NCBI GenBank assembly: GCA_907163375.1
Contig: CAJQUW010000460.1
Span: 558,001-622,000, forward strand
DNA length: 64,000 bases
Origin: Prostheceraeus crozeri
Taxonomy: Eukaryota > Platyhelminthes > Polycladida > Euryleptidae
Direction: 5' to 3'
Below, one piece after another: positions 21,868 to 32,804 of the stretch. Position numbers and translations under genes: made by a program. Below the pieces are notes generated by a model, which worked only from the letters and a program-made list of their open reading frames with translations, was not told the DNA's origin and made no database searches. Numbering within the stretch: the stretch's first letter is position 1; each line of letters opens with the position of its first letter.

Positions 21868-24800
21868 TTGTCACTGGGCTCGCTATCTCACAAAATAATC
21901 ACTGCAGTTTAAAGTAGCTAAGAAACAAACTTGTATTCACTGCACTTCCCTGTTGCTGATGTCGGGTTTGACATTTTGATATGATAAAGACATTAATTAA
22001 GGAAATGTTGCATTGAGTACCGAAGTATTATTTCGTTCAATGTTTTGATAGGTATAAGAGTTTACAAAAACAATAAGTAGAGCATCGGTTCCAAACACAC
22101 ATTGGACATCAAAGAACACATGCAATAACATGTAGGACATTTAAAATATGGAATGGAGATGCTGAGGCAGAAATATCGAAAGCATCCACTCAGCAACAAC
22201 CAAGATTCTTCATTATACTTGTATTGCTTATCTACTTAATTACTTATTATATACTTATCGTCTTTTCCGAATGAAATTATGTGAGACCGTCCGCTTTAGG
22301 ACGACAAATTTGCCACATTATTTCATTAGGATTTATGCCTACACACTGAGATTCTAAGATCCTAAAAATCGTGCTTAATTGCCGATTTAACTTGTTAAGT
22401 GATCATGCATTGCAGCACTTCATCTGCGGTCACGTGGACATATAAACGGATTCTCTCGCGTAAGATATGCCAACTGAAAACTGGAAAATATGTGAAGAGA
22501 TTTCAGATGATTATAAGAAACACAGTAGCTGCAGAATATTAAGTTAAAAACTTATGTGAATGTGGATTAGGCGCTTGGATGCAACTTCAATGTCGTTATT
22601 TTCGATTGAGAAGTGTCGTACACTTTCATCTTCGGGTTTTGTAGACACTTTTCCCATTAACGACTGCGTATGGAAACAACCGCCTAAGACTTGTTTGTCA
22701 TCCTGTATGTTTTGAGAAAATAACATAATCAAGTGATTTACTAGTTCACAGAGGTTTTATTTGAGGGAGGCGGTGGAATTAGATTGCAAAATTATACACG
22801 TCTATCTAATCAGCAGGACATTTGTCATGAAATACAGCAAAGATAACAAAGATCTTGATGAAAAATCTTGTCTAAGTTTCTTCTATCTCCATAGAAGCCT
22901 TCAAGAAAATGATCATTTTCAATGCATGGAATTTCTTAATAAATTCTTATTGGTGACCGACTGCGAGATACTATCGTTTATATTCATCTCGTATTATCAT
23001 TGATATTCAATAATATGCTGATGACATCAAAGGAAGTAAAACATGGATGAATCATTGAACAGATCTCTCCTAACTATCATTATTTCTGTATATAAGTACT
23101 GACCTCACAATAAACGTTTTCTTGTTCATCAAGCGAATGAATTAAGTGTATGTTGTTGTTCAATTGAAATTCTGCACATATTGCACTGCTACCTTTGGCA
23201 ATTTTATATCAGACATCGCAGATATGGACTTCATCAACATAGTGAGTTCATCGATGCTGCTGATGTCCCTATGAGTCACGCACATTTAGCCTGTCAATGA
23301 AATTCGAACGTTGTGACTCATTTCCAATCATAATCATGCTGTGTCTGCCTGCGATCTGCTAGCTTGTCCTCTTCATCACACTCTTCCCTGACCTTTGAAT
23401 CGTTTGAAAAAAGACAGGTGGATGTCATCCCTAATATGCAGCGAAGAGATCATTATCGAATCGGCTAAATCAATACGAATAACAAGATATCAACAACTGG
23501 ATAAAATCACATGTGTGTAGAATGGAGTCCACATGCCAAGCAGAAATGATTGATCAATCAAAAATTGATTGCCATTTAATTGATTGCTCGCTTCAATCAA
23601 TTGATTGAAATTAAATTACTGAGCAAGCGATAAATTGGCATCAATCAGTTTTTGATAATCCCGGTTGATTTCCTATCAAAGTTAGCAGTGACGTAATTGA
23701 TTGAAGAATCCTAGATAGTAGCTGAACAGAGATTGCTTGTAGGCATTGCAAATGATGGGCTTGATAGTTTTGCAATAGTTGTTGAATAATGAATGGACTC
23801 CAAGATTACCGAGGGGTGTGTGCGGGTGTGTCGCGGCTTGTTGCCAAAGCCAGATAATACAGGCATCCGTGAGAACAATGGACCATTGAGAAATAAAAAA
23901 TATCCAGATAGAAGAATTATCAGTGCGAGCGTCTGCATGATTGAAAGTCACTTGTCAGATAAGTCCTCTAGTCGATCTTAGAGAAGCGTAAAATTATGAA
24001 TCATGTATATAAATGATGCAGACGTGATTTATACATAATTCCGAGCCTGTCACATCAAACACAACTTTCTTATGAGCAAACAATTATTTGTAATAGAACC
24101 TTGAATCAATCAAACGATTGATCATAAGAAATTGATGCAATCAATCAGTTGATAACTGATGTATTATGCCATGAATAATGTAATAAGAATTCGAATTACT
24201 GAGTAATCAATCATTGAAATATTCAATTAATTCTTGATAATCTCTGAAGACAAGATTAGACGGGGAAGTTCACTGGGCTTGTGAATAGTCGGTTTGATTC
24301 TATGAGCGAATGAAAATGTCAAGGATTGTTCATTTAATACAATAACTATCTATCTGGACATCACTTTTATGTGCGCGATGAAAATAGTCCAATAACATCG
24401 TTAAGTCAGCGACTTCCTACGCTTATACTCTACGGTAGAAACATCTTTATAATACGTGTTAAATCATCTGAGATGAATCCTCGCCAAGAGATAAAAAAGT
24501 TATCAACTTTATAATTGGTCAGCTAATTCAATTTATCAATATCTACGTAAAATGATTTGTGCTGATGTATTCAATATTCTTATGTTCATATGAAAAGCTT
24601 TGCCAAACTCTGCCATTTATTAGTTGACATATCTGCATTTTAATTCGATGCCATTTTCAGACTATTAGTATGAGACACAAATGTTCAAATGTGGCAACGA
24701 GGCAAAGAAATCACATAACGCGAACGAAACGAGAAAAGTAAGATAAAAATACCTAAAATATAAAGCAATGGAGATCGCATAACAATTGAGGCTCAAAAAG

Positions 24801-25249
24801 CGAAAGCAAGATAGGGGAGCTCACTTCAGCAAAGAGGCAACTGAACATTGCAAGAACAGTTCAAAGTTCCTTTTCAAGTTTTTTAGGTCAAGAAGCATTG
24901 CTTGTAAGTGCATTTTTGATGATCATTCTAACAGATGCCTATTTATTGGGACTATTTGTTTAGACATCAAAACACATTGTCGAACTGTTAGACGTTCGCA
25001 ATAACCGAAGTGTTAGAATATCACAATACTCTCTCTCCCTTGACCGCATTTAGACGCTAGACGGAATGAAAAACAGCGTCTACAATTTGCTGTTTAATGG
25101 ATATATATAAATTAGCAGGTACTCGTTTTCAGTGATTTCTGATCAGCCAACTTTAAAGGAAGATGCTTCATTCGATGCTCATTGTGCCGACTTTTTGGCT
25201 TCGCTCTAATATTCGATAGTTATTTTCATTGAAACGTTATCACATCTCC
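21868..25249. other. PARD3 intron; one imperfect inverted repeat at 23550-23660
   Basis: Mostly unassigned AT-rich sequence. At 23550-23660 an imperfect inverted repeat built on ATCAATCA / TGATTGAT units surrounds AATTGATTG, and similar ATCAATCA-rich sequence recurs at 24105-24240. These could be ends of a decayed MITE. No coding regions recognised. Confidence 0.4.
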
Positions 25250-25257
25250 AAATTGCA

Positions 25258-25692
25258 GTGAAGACGATGGATTCGTTGGGTTGGATTCTTCGGCTGGAGG
25301 CATCATTACATGTGCAGTTGCTTCACCGAAAAATTTTAACGGGAACATCTACAATTCTAAATGGTTGACTTCTGATTACAGTGATTCTGCTAGTATTGAG
25401 CTTAAAGCTTTCTCCATTTGTATGATATGAAAGAATTAGTTCTCTCTACAACTAACCCGAGTTCTAGATCATCAAGACGACTTTGCTAGTACACTTGTTT
25501 TTTCTGACAAAAAATCCACAAACCTATGCTGGTGTGAAATTGAAGCACCTATAAGTACTTCACACCACTGTTTCTTTACCTTCATGTCCACGACACATGC
25601 GACTGATTATGAAAATCCTCCCACAACCGACAAGACGTCTTTGGCTCCTCGGTCAAGCATCCTGAGAGATTTTGGGGACTTTTTCGGTCACT
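25258..25692 (+). pseudogene. Possible CUB-like coding relic or exon pair
   Basis: After a plausible acceptor (CCAAATTGCAG, ending about 25258) a frame reads SSAGGIITCAVASPKNFNGN and then ASIELKAFSICMI before a stop near 25428. A second frame from about 25463 reads VFSDKKSTNLCWCEIEAP, ISTSHHCFFTFMSTTHATDY and stays open to 25692. The order G-I-T-SP..F..N, I.L.A.S, LC....P.ISTS, F.F.S....DY resembles a CUB domain. The frame change and lack of a confirmed partner exon leave this uncertain. It ends just upstream of the UQCRH frame but is not obviously connected to it. Confidence 0.25.
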
Positions 25693-25723
25693 AGCCTTGT
25701 GACAATGCGTTACTTACGTGAGT

Positions 25724-25987
25724 ATGGTTCGTGCATTAGAAGACGGCTACAACTCGGATCCCGAAGAAGAGGAGGAGGAGGAGGAAATGGCTGACCCCAT
25801 TGATACGTTGAAGGATGAATGCCGATATACAAAAGACTATCAAAAGTACATATCGCGGTTCGACCGATGCCAGACCAGAGTGGAAAATGCAGCAGAAACG
25901 GAAGAGACATGCGAGGAAGAACTTTTTGAAGTAGTTCATTGTGTGGATAATTGTGTATCAAAATCTATTCTTCATAAGTTGAAATGA
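25724..25987 (+). CDS. UQCRH: Cytochrome b-c1 complex subunit 6 (hinge protein), intronless copy
   Basis: The 87-codon frame encodes the acidic hinge protein of mitochondrial complex III, which lies in the intermembrane space and helps dock cytochrome c to cytochrome c1. An acidic N-terminal run (DPEEEEEEEE, residues about 13-22) precedes MADPIDTLKDEC. Paired cysteines then follow in the CHCH-like arrangement: KDEC, FDRCQTR, EETCEEELFEVVHC and DNCV. The end SILHKLK matches the family's short basic tail. Length is normal. I start at ATG 25724; an in-frame GTG lies two codons upstream. The frame is uninterrupted although family genes usually have introns, so this may be a retrocopy in the PARD3 intron on the opposite strand. 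No poly(A) remnant or flanking duplication was seen, so a genuine nested gene is also possible. Confidence 0.85.
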   Translation: MVRALEDGYNSDPEEEEEEEEMADPIDTLKDECRYTKDYQKYISRFDRCQTRVENAAETEETCEEELFEVVHCVDNCVSKSILHKLK

Positions 25988-27188
25988 TTCTGATGTTATT
26001 GTGGTCTTTGCAGTGAGAGACATTGTAAATGATGAGAAAACTAACAGCATAGGGATTTGGAGCAGGATATTTGTCCTTACTGCTTCCTATGATACATGAA
26101 TAGTTGACATAGTTGAATACAATCAATCATCTAAGTAATTTCATTCGACAACTTTGATGTGGGTGGCATTTGTTTCTCTGTTTCCAATATAATCATTTGT
26201 GGTACGTGTATATCTGCCTACATTCCCTCTTCAAAGATTCAGTCAACATTCCCTGAGTGGTTAAACCAGGAGTGCGCGGAACGTCTATCGTTCCGCTCAC
26301 AATTGCTTCAAGAATAAGTACAACGGGCACCAATCGCAACTTACTAGCGTGTGGATTTGGTGGCCTTAGCTAGTGTCGATGGATTCCTCTCATCGTTTCA
26401 GGGTCAATGCTGGTGTCTCAAATATGCATACTTTCACCACTTCCCAGTCTCCTTGATATAAATAACATATAATGCTATGCTTAACGAAGAATCCAATCCA
26501 CTGATTTCCAGGTTACTCTACTCTTCATGCACCCTTTTCCTATCCCAGAGGGCTCGTATAGTCAGTCTACATGTAGATCACGATAATATGAGATCGAACT
26601 TATCTATTGAGTCTAATTTACAGGCAGTTCGTCTGACAGATGATGCTCATATCAATTCAAGTCGCTTGGACACCGTGGAGCAACGTCCTATCTTCTCTCT
26701 TCAATCGCAATCACTCTTTCTTCTGATAGATTTCCACGTCTATGTTCTTCGCTAGATGTATAAGAGGAAGTGACTATACAAACTTCTAACTCACGTGCAG
26801 CTACTAATTTTCGTTGGAGCATTTAGTATTTCAAGAGACTTTCCTTCCGTGGAACAGCTACGGTGCGGAGAAGTGCTTCATTTTGCAGGCATTTTCAAAC
26901 TATCCCTCTGCCAGTGCAGCAGAATTCAAAGGGGCTTTCAAAAAAGCTTCCACTCAACTCAATGAAGAATTGATAATTTGAAGATTTTTCTCGAATAAAC
27001 TTCTAACTTTTAATAATATATCGCTTTCAGTATATATTTTTGCATTTTTTTGTTGTACAGTTATGAGTTGTTTCTCATATATTCTGCTCTATTATCCAGA
27101 TATTACTTCCTTCAATTTTCTGATTCTTTACCTTTAACTAACCTGGTGCGGAGAGACTTGATGAGCTCGTCTATTAATATCCGATTGA
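25988..27188. other. PARD3 intron, nothing recognised
   Basis: No element ends or coding motifs identified. A 92-codon frame at 26477-26755 has no recognisable domain. Confidence 0.4.
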
Positions 27189-27194
27189 CAGTAA

Positions 27195-29404
27195 CAGGGA
27201 TGGTCCGCAACTTCAGGGCTTGTGTCACATTTCGGAAATGACAAATTGTCACATACCAAAATTCAATTTTGACATGTGAAAATACATCCTAGGCGCGCAA
27301 TGCAGTTCCACAGCGCAAGCCTATTCCTTTATTTCTTTATCTCTGGTATTTGGTACCTGGAGCTTAAAATATAGACATCGATCGACTCATTCTACGGTCT
27401 AAATGCTACAGCGACGGAAAAGCTCTTTTCACTTAACCTCTGTACTGAATTTCATGTCATTAAGATTAGTACCTGCGTATTGTGTACATCAAAGGTGGTA
27501 CACAATCCCATCCCAACTAGTGTACATGATCAAAAGTAGAGTAATTCACAACGTATCTATATTTACAAAAATTGGAATAACAAAAAAATCCAAGAGAGCA
27601 TCTACAAGCGTATGTCGTCTTTTCTAATTTGATTGTACTTCTTTGGCCACAATGTAAAAGCAAAAAAATAACAAATTTATAAACAAATTGCATCACTGAC
27701 ATAATAGAGAAGAGAAGACAGTATTACATATAGAAAAAAATGATCAAAAAATGTAATCAAGAATGAATTAATTATCCATATCTTGAAAATGTCTCCGCTA
27801 CTCAAAATACATGCATTATTTGGAAAGAGCGAGGATAATAGTAACTGGTATGGGTTTTAATACATATCCTCCTAAATTCTAGCGAATCACAAAAAACATT
27901 CTCCAACTTAAAATTCCTCAACACTCAGAAACCCAACCTACCGACTTCGATGTTTAGATGCCGAAAGATTGAAACTACTAATTTATGTACAAAGAAAGAT
28001 TCCTTTGATGAATTAAGTTCAAGGATAATGGCAGAAATTAATTACAGTGATTCGGTTCAATAGTCAACAGATCGATAACAGTACTTCCTAGCTCTTTCTA
28101 AACATATGTGTAGATTCATAACAGATTGATTGTGTACGAATGTGTATCTTAAAACGTTCTAGAAACGTGTTCACCTTTGGAAAACAAGCAAACAATAAAA
28201 TTTCAATACTATCAAAATTTTAAAATCAATTACTCTCGACATTGGAGAAACAAGAAGAAGAAAATGTTACGGTCATCATTATCATCCGTACGATGATGAT
28301 CACTATCAGCATATCATTATCACTAGACCAGTCATCATTACGAGCAAACCAAGGATTCTTTTTCTTTTTCTTCTTAGCTTGATATTCCTCCTCCACTTCT
28401 TTCTTTCTTTTCTCTCCTTTTTGTGCAAGTTCATGGCTACGCTCCAACAGAGCGTTGGCAGCACTGACTTTGCTGAAGTCTTTTGATTGCATTGCCTGTT
28501 TCAACAATTCCATGCCTTTTCTTTTCAGATGTTTCCCCTCGGCAATATTTGCCTTTGCTTCCTCTGATTTTTTCCTAAGGGCTTCATTTTCATTATCATC
28601 TGTATTGTCTTCTTTCTGTTGTTGAATTTGTGCTTCAGTCCTTATACGCTTCTCATCGGCAATCCTAGTAGCGAGCTCGAGCTCCATTGACAGCCTTCAA
28701 AACACGGTTGATCATAGGCAATTTTTCTGGCCTTCTATCGTATGTTGCCATATACGATGAAGTTGCTTTGTAACCGTTCAACGTTGCATCGTTCATTCTG
28801 GTCCTCTGAGAAGTGAGTATCAACTTGTTTTCACTAAAGGACCTTTCAACGTCCGTATTTCCATGACTGAAAGTGAGGGTTATTTTTATAAAGAGTGCGA
28901 TATTTGGATACTTCTGAAATCCGGCTGCATTTTTTAAATGGAACACTTTGCTCCAGAAGTCATCGATGCGCTCATGGAGTTCTTCATCCACATCGTCGTC
29001 CGATATTTCAGGATCACTTTCCTCCTGCTGCTCAGACGAGGAATCCATTGGCGGCAATGTCTCATGTCGAAAAAGCTTCCACTCATCGATCAGCCTGTCA
29101 ATATTTTTTTGAGGGAAAAGCTTGATCGAAACAGCTAATCTTCTTAATGCCTCGACAGATGCAGCCTCTGTCCTCGAATTCGGACGTAAGACTCGGAGGT
29201 CACGGAGAATGCTTTTTTTTAGCGGCAGCGTCTTCAAAAGAGACGCAATGGCGTTTTCGTAGAAGAGCCAAGAAATTCATTCATAATGTCATCAGATGTA
29301 AGTATACCCGGGCAAATGTCGACAAATACTCAGTAGAATTTCATTTTGTCACGTTTTTTCGAGATTCCTAAATTGTCACATTTTGTCACATCGGACCATC
29401 CCTG
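27195..29404 (-). mobile_element. hAT element, internally deleted
   Basis: The left end CAGGGATGGTCCG and right end CGGACCATCCCTG form a 13-bp perfect inverted repeat, with TGTGACA/TGTCACA subterminal motifs on both sides. CAGTAA is repeated directly outside (27189-27194 and 29405-29410); hAT normally duplicates 8 bp, so two flanking bases may have changed. Inside, only the C-terminal half of a hAT transposase remains on the minus strand. Confidence 0.8.
28226..29237 (-). pseudogene. hAT transposase C-terminal region
   Basis: The first frame (29237-28665) carries the hAT dimerisation domain: YPNIALFIKITLTFSHGNTD, VERSFSENKLIL, then RTRMNDATLNGYKATSSYM. An acidic stretch precedes it (SDPEISDDDVDEELHERIDD). 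The frame stops at NGARARY, while an overlapping frame from 28687 continues with a Lys/Glu-rich coiled-coil-like tail (LATRIADEKRIRTEAQ to KKKKKKNPWFARN). A single frameshift near 28680 would explain this. The BED finger and catalytic core are missing, so the element depends on another source of transposase, if it is mobile at all. Confidence 0.75.
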
Positions 29405-29410
29405 CAGTAA

Positions 29411-30041
29411 ATTACAATGCAGCTCTTTAATGCGAGGCAGTGAACTGCAAGACCTTCCTTTGAACCAAATCGAATGAAAGCTGACACGCATAATATCCAA
29501 AAACCCAAAAAGAATGAAAACGAATTCAATTGATAGATTCCAAGATACTCAACACGAATTAGATGCAGTACAAAATCCTCACCCACATGTAAATTTCTGA
29601 AAAGATTTTTGACTAGAAGAATAATCAGTGTCTTTTTATTTTCCGAAGAGATTTACTACCTTGAAGAACAGCAATGAGATGTAAATCAATTTCTTTTCTA
29701 TAAGTCCATTCATCAGAATAATAAGTAAAGCTATTGTTGAAAATCTCGTGCGATCTTCAAGGTACTGCGCTCAATATATGCTTCGAAACAATTTTAACTG
29801 TGTTGTAGGGACAGCATGGTGAGAATATTTCTTTAAAAAGAGTTGCTATCTTAATAGCAGCAAACCAACATTAACAAAATTTATCTACTACATTTCACCG
29901 ACAAACATCAGAATTCATCGATCACATGACCTTACATTATCCCATGCGTTGTCGTCGACAACATGGAGAGAAACACAACTGAGTGACAAACATGCGCCTC
30001 CAAAGTGTAAACAAGATAAGTGTCCATCGAGAAACACTCAC
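29411..30041. other. PARD3 intron adjacent to coding exon 1
   Basis: No feature apart from the splice donor at 30041-30036 (minus strand GTGAGT). Confidence 0.5.
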
Positions 30042-30299
30042 CAGCTCACGATCGTCCAATACATCCCGCACACAGTCATCCCAATCGAGTAGACCGCCGT
30101 CTCTTGCCAATGTTACAGAATGGACGCGAGTTTGACCGACAGTTGGCAGGAGGCCGGAATGTGAAGTGGGAGTGGAATCGCGAGATACGGACTTCTTGTA
30201 CCGATGGAGAGCCTTCTCGATCAAATCCCGGATTGACATCCCGCCATCCCCGCAAGGCACAACCACCTTAGTGCCTCCGAAACTCACCGTTAATTTCAT
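30042..30299 (-). CDS. PARD3: Par-3 polarity protein, first coding exon (CR1 oligomerisation domain)
   Basis: Minus-strand ATG at 30299. The exon itself begins at 30315 after acceptor TTCGTTCACAG, leaving 16 nt of 5'UTR, and further 5'UTR exons must lie to the right. The sequence MKLTVSFGGTKVVVPCGDGG, then MSIRDLIEKALHRYKKS and GGLLDWDDCVRDVLDDREL follows PARD3 (MKVTVCFGRTRVVVPCGDG, and [20 protein letters not shown]) closely. This is the N-terminal CR1 domain, which self-associates head to tail and drives PAR-3 cortical clustering. About 17 residues (RDSTPTSHSGLLPTVGQTR) replace the shorter family loop before the VH strand. The exon has 258 nt, donor GTGAGT, phase 0. The next exon found is at 1273-1024, making a 28.8-kb intron. 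Confidence 0.95.
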
Positions 30300-32067
30300 A
30301 CGACGACGTGATGATCTGTGAACGAAGAAAATTCAATTTATAAGTGTCATTTCTATGAAGTGATTGAAATTGAGTTTGGGAAGAGTCAAAATTGTGATCG
30401 TTTATGTTATTCTACTTCGTCAAAGTCAATTATACATTGTCTTGTAAAATCGTTGCTTCATGCATCAAAATGAGAAAGAAAACCATGACACATGAACGTT
30501 GCATATATTATCTTCTGCATTCTAGAATGCACTTGTGAAGCTTTACACATGAAAAATAGACACAAAGTCCATACATTCTAGTTACATAAAACAATTCGGG
30601 CTGAGGATTGACAAGAAAGATATAACAATACTATATGTTGCACCAAGCGCTCTCCCATTTTCATTTGATATTTATAATGAATTATATATAATATTATTAT
30701 ATATTATAATATATTATTTTATAATATATACATATATATATATATAATATTATATAATAGTATACATTATATTTATAATATATACTCTATATTATTTTTG
30801 CATGCAGACCGAGTAGCCATGTATCCATAATTGGTGCTTGATTTCTGCATTATTTTGTTTTAGCGACGTAAGTGACTAAAAATCATTATAGTAAAATTAT
30901 AGAGCCCTCTGCACACTTTCAGTAAATTATAGAAAGGTGAGTACCAGAAAAGCTTCTCACTTATTTTAACCGATTATTTGCATCAAGGCAAACTTTCTTT
31001 GCTATATTTATCGTCTGAGAGATTTCCCTCAAGCTGTCAAGGAAGTTAGCGGTGAATGGTAATTAACGACCGTCGCTAGGCATTAATGATGATAGTGACT
31101 TCAAGGTAGAGCAACACACACTGGCAACCAATAAGGAGCAGCACACTAAACTAATGTAGTAGCTAATTCTGAGTGATATTCATACGAGAGCAGCATCTAC
31201 CATGTCTACCCCAATAATATACATGCAAAATGTAGAGGTCTAATATTGACTGAACGTGTTCCTTAATGTGTGCGAAGTGTCTTTATTTCAGATTATCGTG
31301 TGCACCAAGCGCCCCAAAATACAAAATTTCATCAAGTACAAAAGCATGCATGCACAAAACTCAGAAGGATGCTGGATGCAGGGCATTTCCAGGGGCAAGC
31401 AAAGTTTTCATGTAGGCATAGTTGCCGACCTGCATCGCGATAAAAAGTCGCTGCCTCAGGTATTGCGAAGAAGAGTTGTTACTAGTTTTTAATGAAATGG
31501 CACTGTCAAACCTCAAGATGAAGTGGCTTGTAGATTCGCCCATGCCACCGAATGTTTCCAATGAAGTTGACTAGAAAGAAAAGTCCGCTTCCAAGTCCTG
31601 GAACTTCTTTTTCTCTGCCTTCCTGGATTCGACTTCATTCGCCACGGATGAGGAACTATTCGCAAAAGTAGCATTCCATAATTTGACCAAAAAATGAGCA
31701 CAGTTCACGTCCCACGCGAGTGACTTGCTACAGGTCCATGCCGAAACGGTGATGATTACACCACAGAGGAGTTGGTCGTCAGTCAAATGTAGGCCGAGAT
31801 GTTGAAGGAAGAGCGTTGGGTCAATCACCAGCCTTGCAAGCATGGATCCGAGGTCGGATAAGATCGTCATAGGACGACAAAAGAAGCTCGGAGAAATGGT
31901 CCAAATTCTACTTATAATAGGCGTATATATTTTGCAGAAAAATCTCAATAATAAATGTTAAAGAAAGACATGTAAAATAAACATAGTGCAAAGGAACTGT
32001 GTTAAATGATAATTGTGCATGGAGTATTTTTTTCAGTTCTCGGTGTAAAGAAATTATACTACATTCA
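30300..32067. other. Upstream PARD3 intron with AT-rich tract
   Basis: 30660-30800 is almost pure A/T (TATATAATATTA repeats). Elsewhere nothing was recognised; a 125-codon minus-strand frame at 31571-31948 has no motif I know. Confidence 0.45.
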
Positions 32068-32071
32068 TTAA

Positions 32072-32725
32072 AGGTGTAGTTCGGTACTTTTTACGTATCA
32101 ATTTTATTAGCAAAAACGGGAGACATAACATTTTTTATTATGTTCCACCGGATGTTTTCATCTCAGTCATCACCGTTGAAGAGAGATAACTTGTCTAATG
32201 TCAAGCTATGACGTCACAGAGGACGATGATGATTCCCGGCTGCATCGCAGCCAATCGCTGCACACCTCTAACAGAGAAGTTCACATGCTTCGCGCAGTTT
32301 CACCGTCCCACGCACGAAGATGGACAATCAAGGTAATTATTTATCGTCATACATGTGCTGTTGAGAATTACGGTTTTATGGGACAATGTAATTATAGAGA
32401 GCATAACCACTATGCCACGATATTTTAATTGAATTCCAATTTTTTCGTCATTTTTCATTTAGTTACACATACTGTACAAGTATCATAAAATTTCATTAGC
32501 AGTGCCTGTACCTGCACTACATATGAGATATAGAAAGACTTACTTTACGCAGCCGATAGTCAAAAGAAAACTGGTAGCAGTAAATCCAAAACATTCATTT
32601 CAACATTCAATTCATTTACAGCGTCTAAACAAAGAGATTTGATAGCGAGAGAGATGTCTCATTTTACTCACCAGATATTAATGTCATACTTGAGGCAAAG
32701 TTAAAAATTGGACCGAACTACACCT
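32072..32725. mobile_element. TTAA-flanked non-autonomous DNA transposon
   Basis: Inverted ends AGGTGTAGTTCGGT and ACCGAACTACACCT are flanked by TTAA at 32068-32071 and 32726-32729. TTAA targets are used by piggyBac and Kolobok elements, and which of the two applies here is not resolved. No transposase motif inside the 654 bp. A similar right end, CCAAACTACACTTTTAAG, appears near 61887-61904. Confidence 0.7.
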
Positions 32726-32804
32726 TTAAATACACAAGGTTCTACAAAAATCGATATAGTGAGAAAATTAGTCGATCAATTAAATTCATATTTTGACTAA
32801 ATAC

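Noticed and set aside
31571..31948. 125-codon minus-strand frame
   Set aside because: No recognisable domain or splice context; kept only as part of the unassigned stretch.
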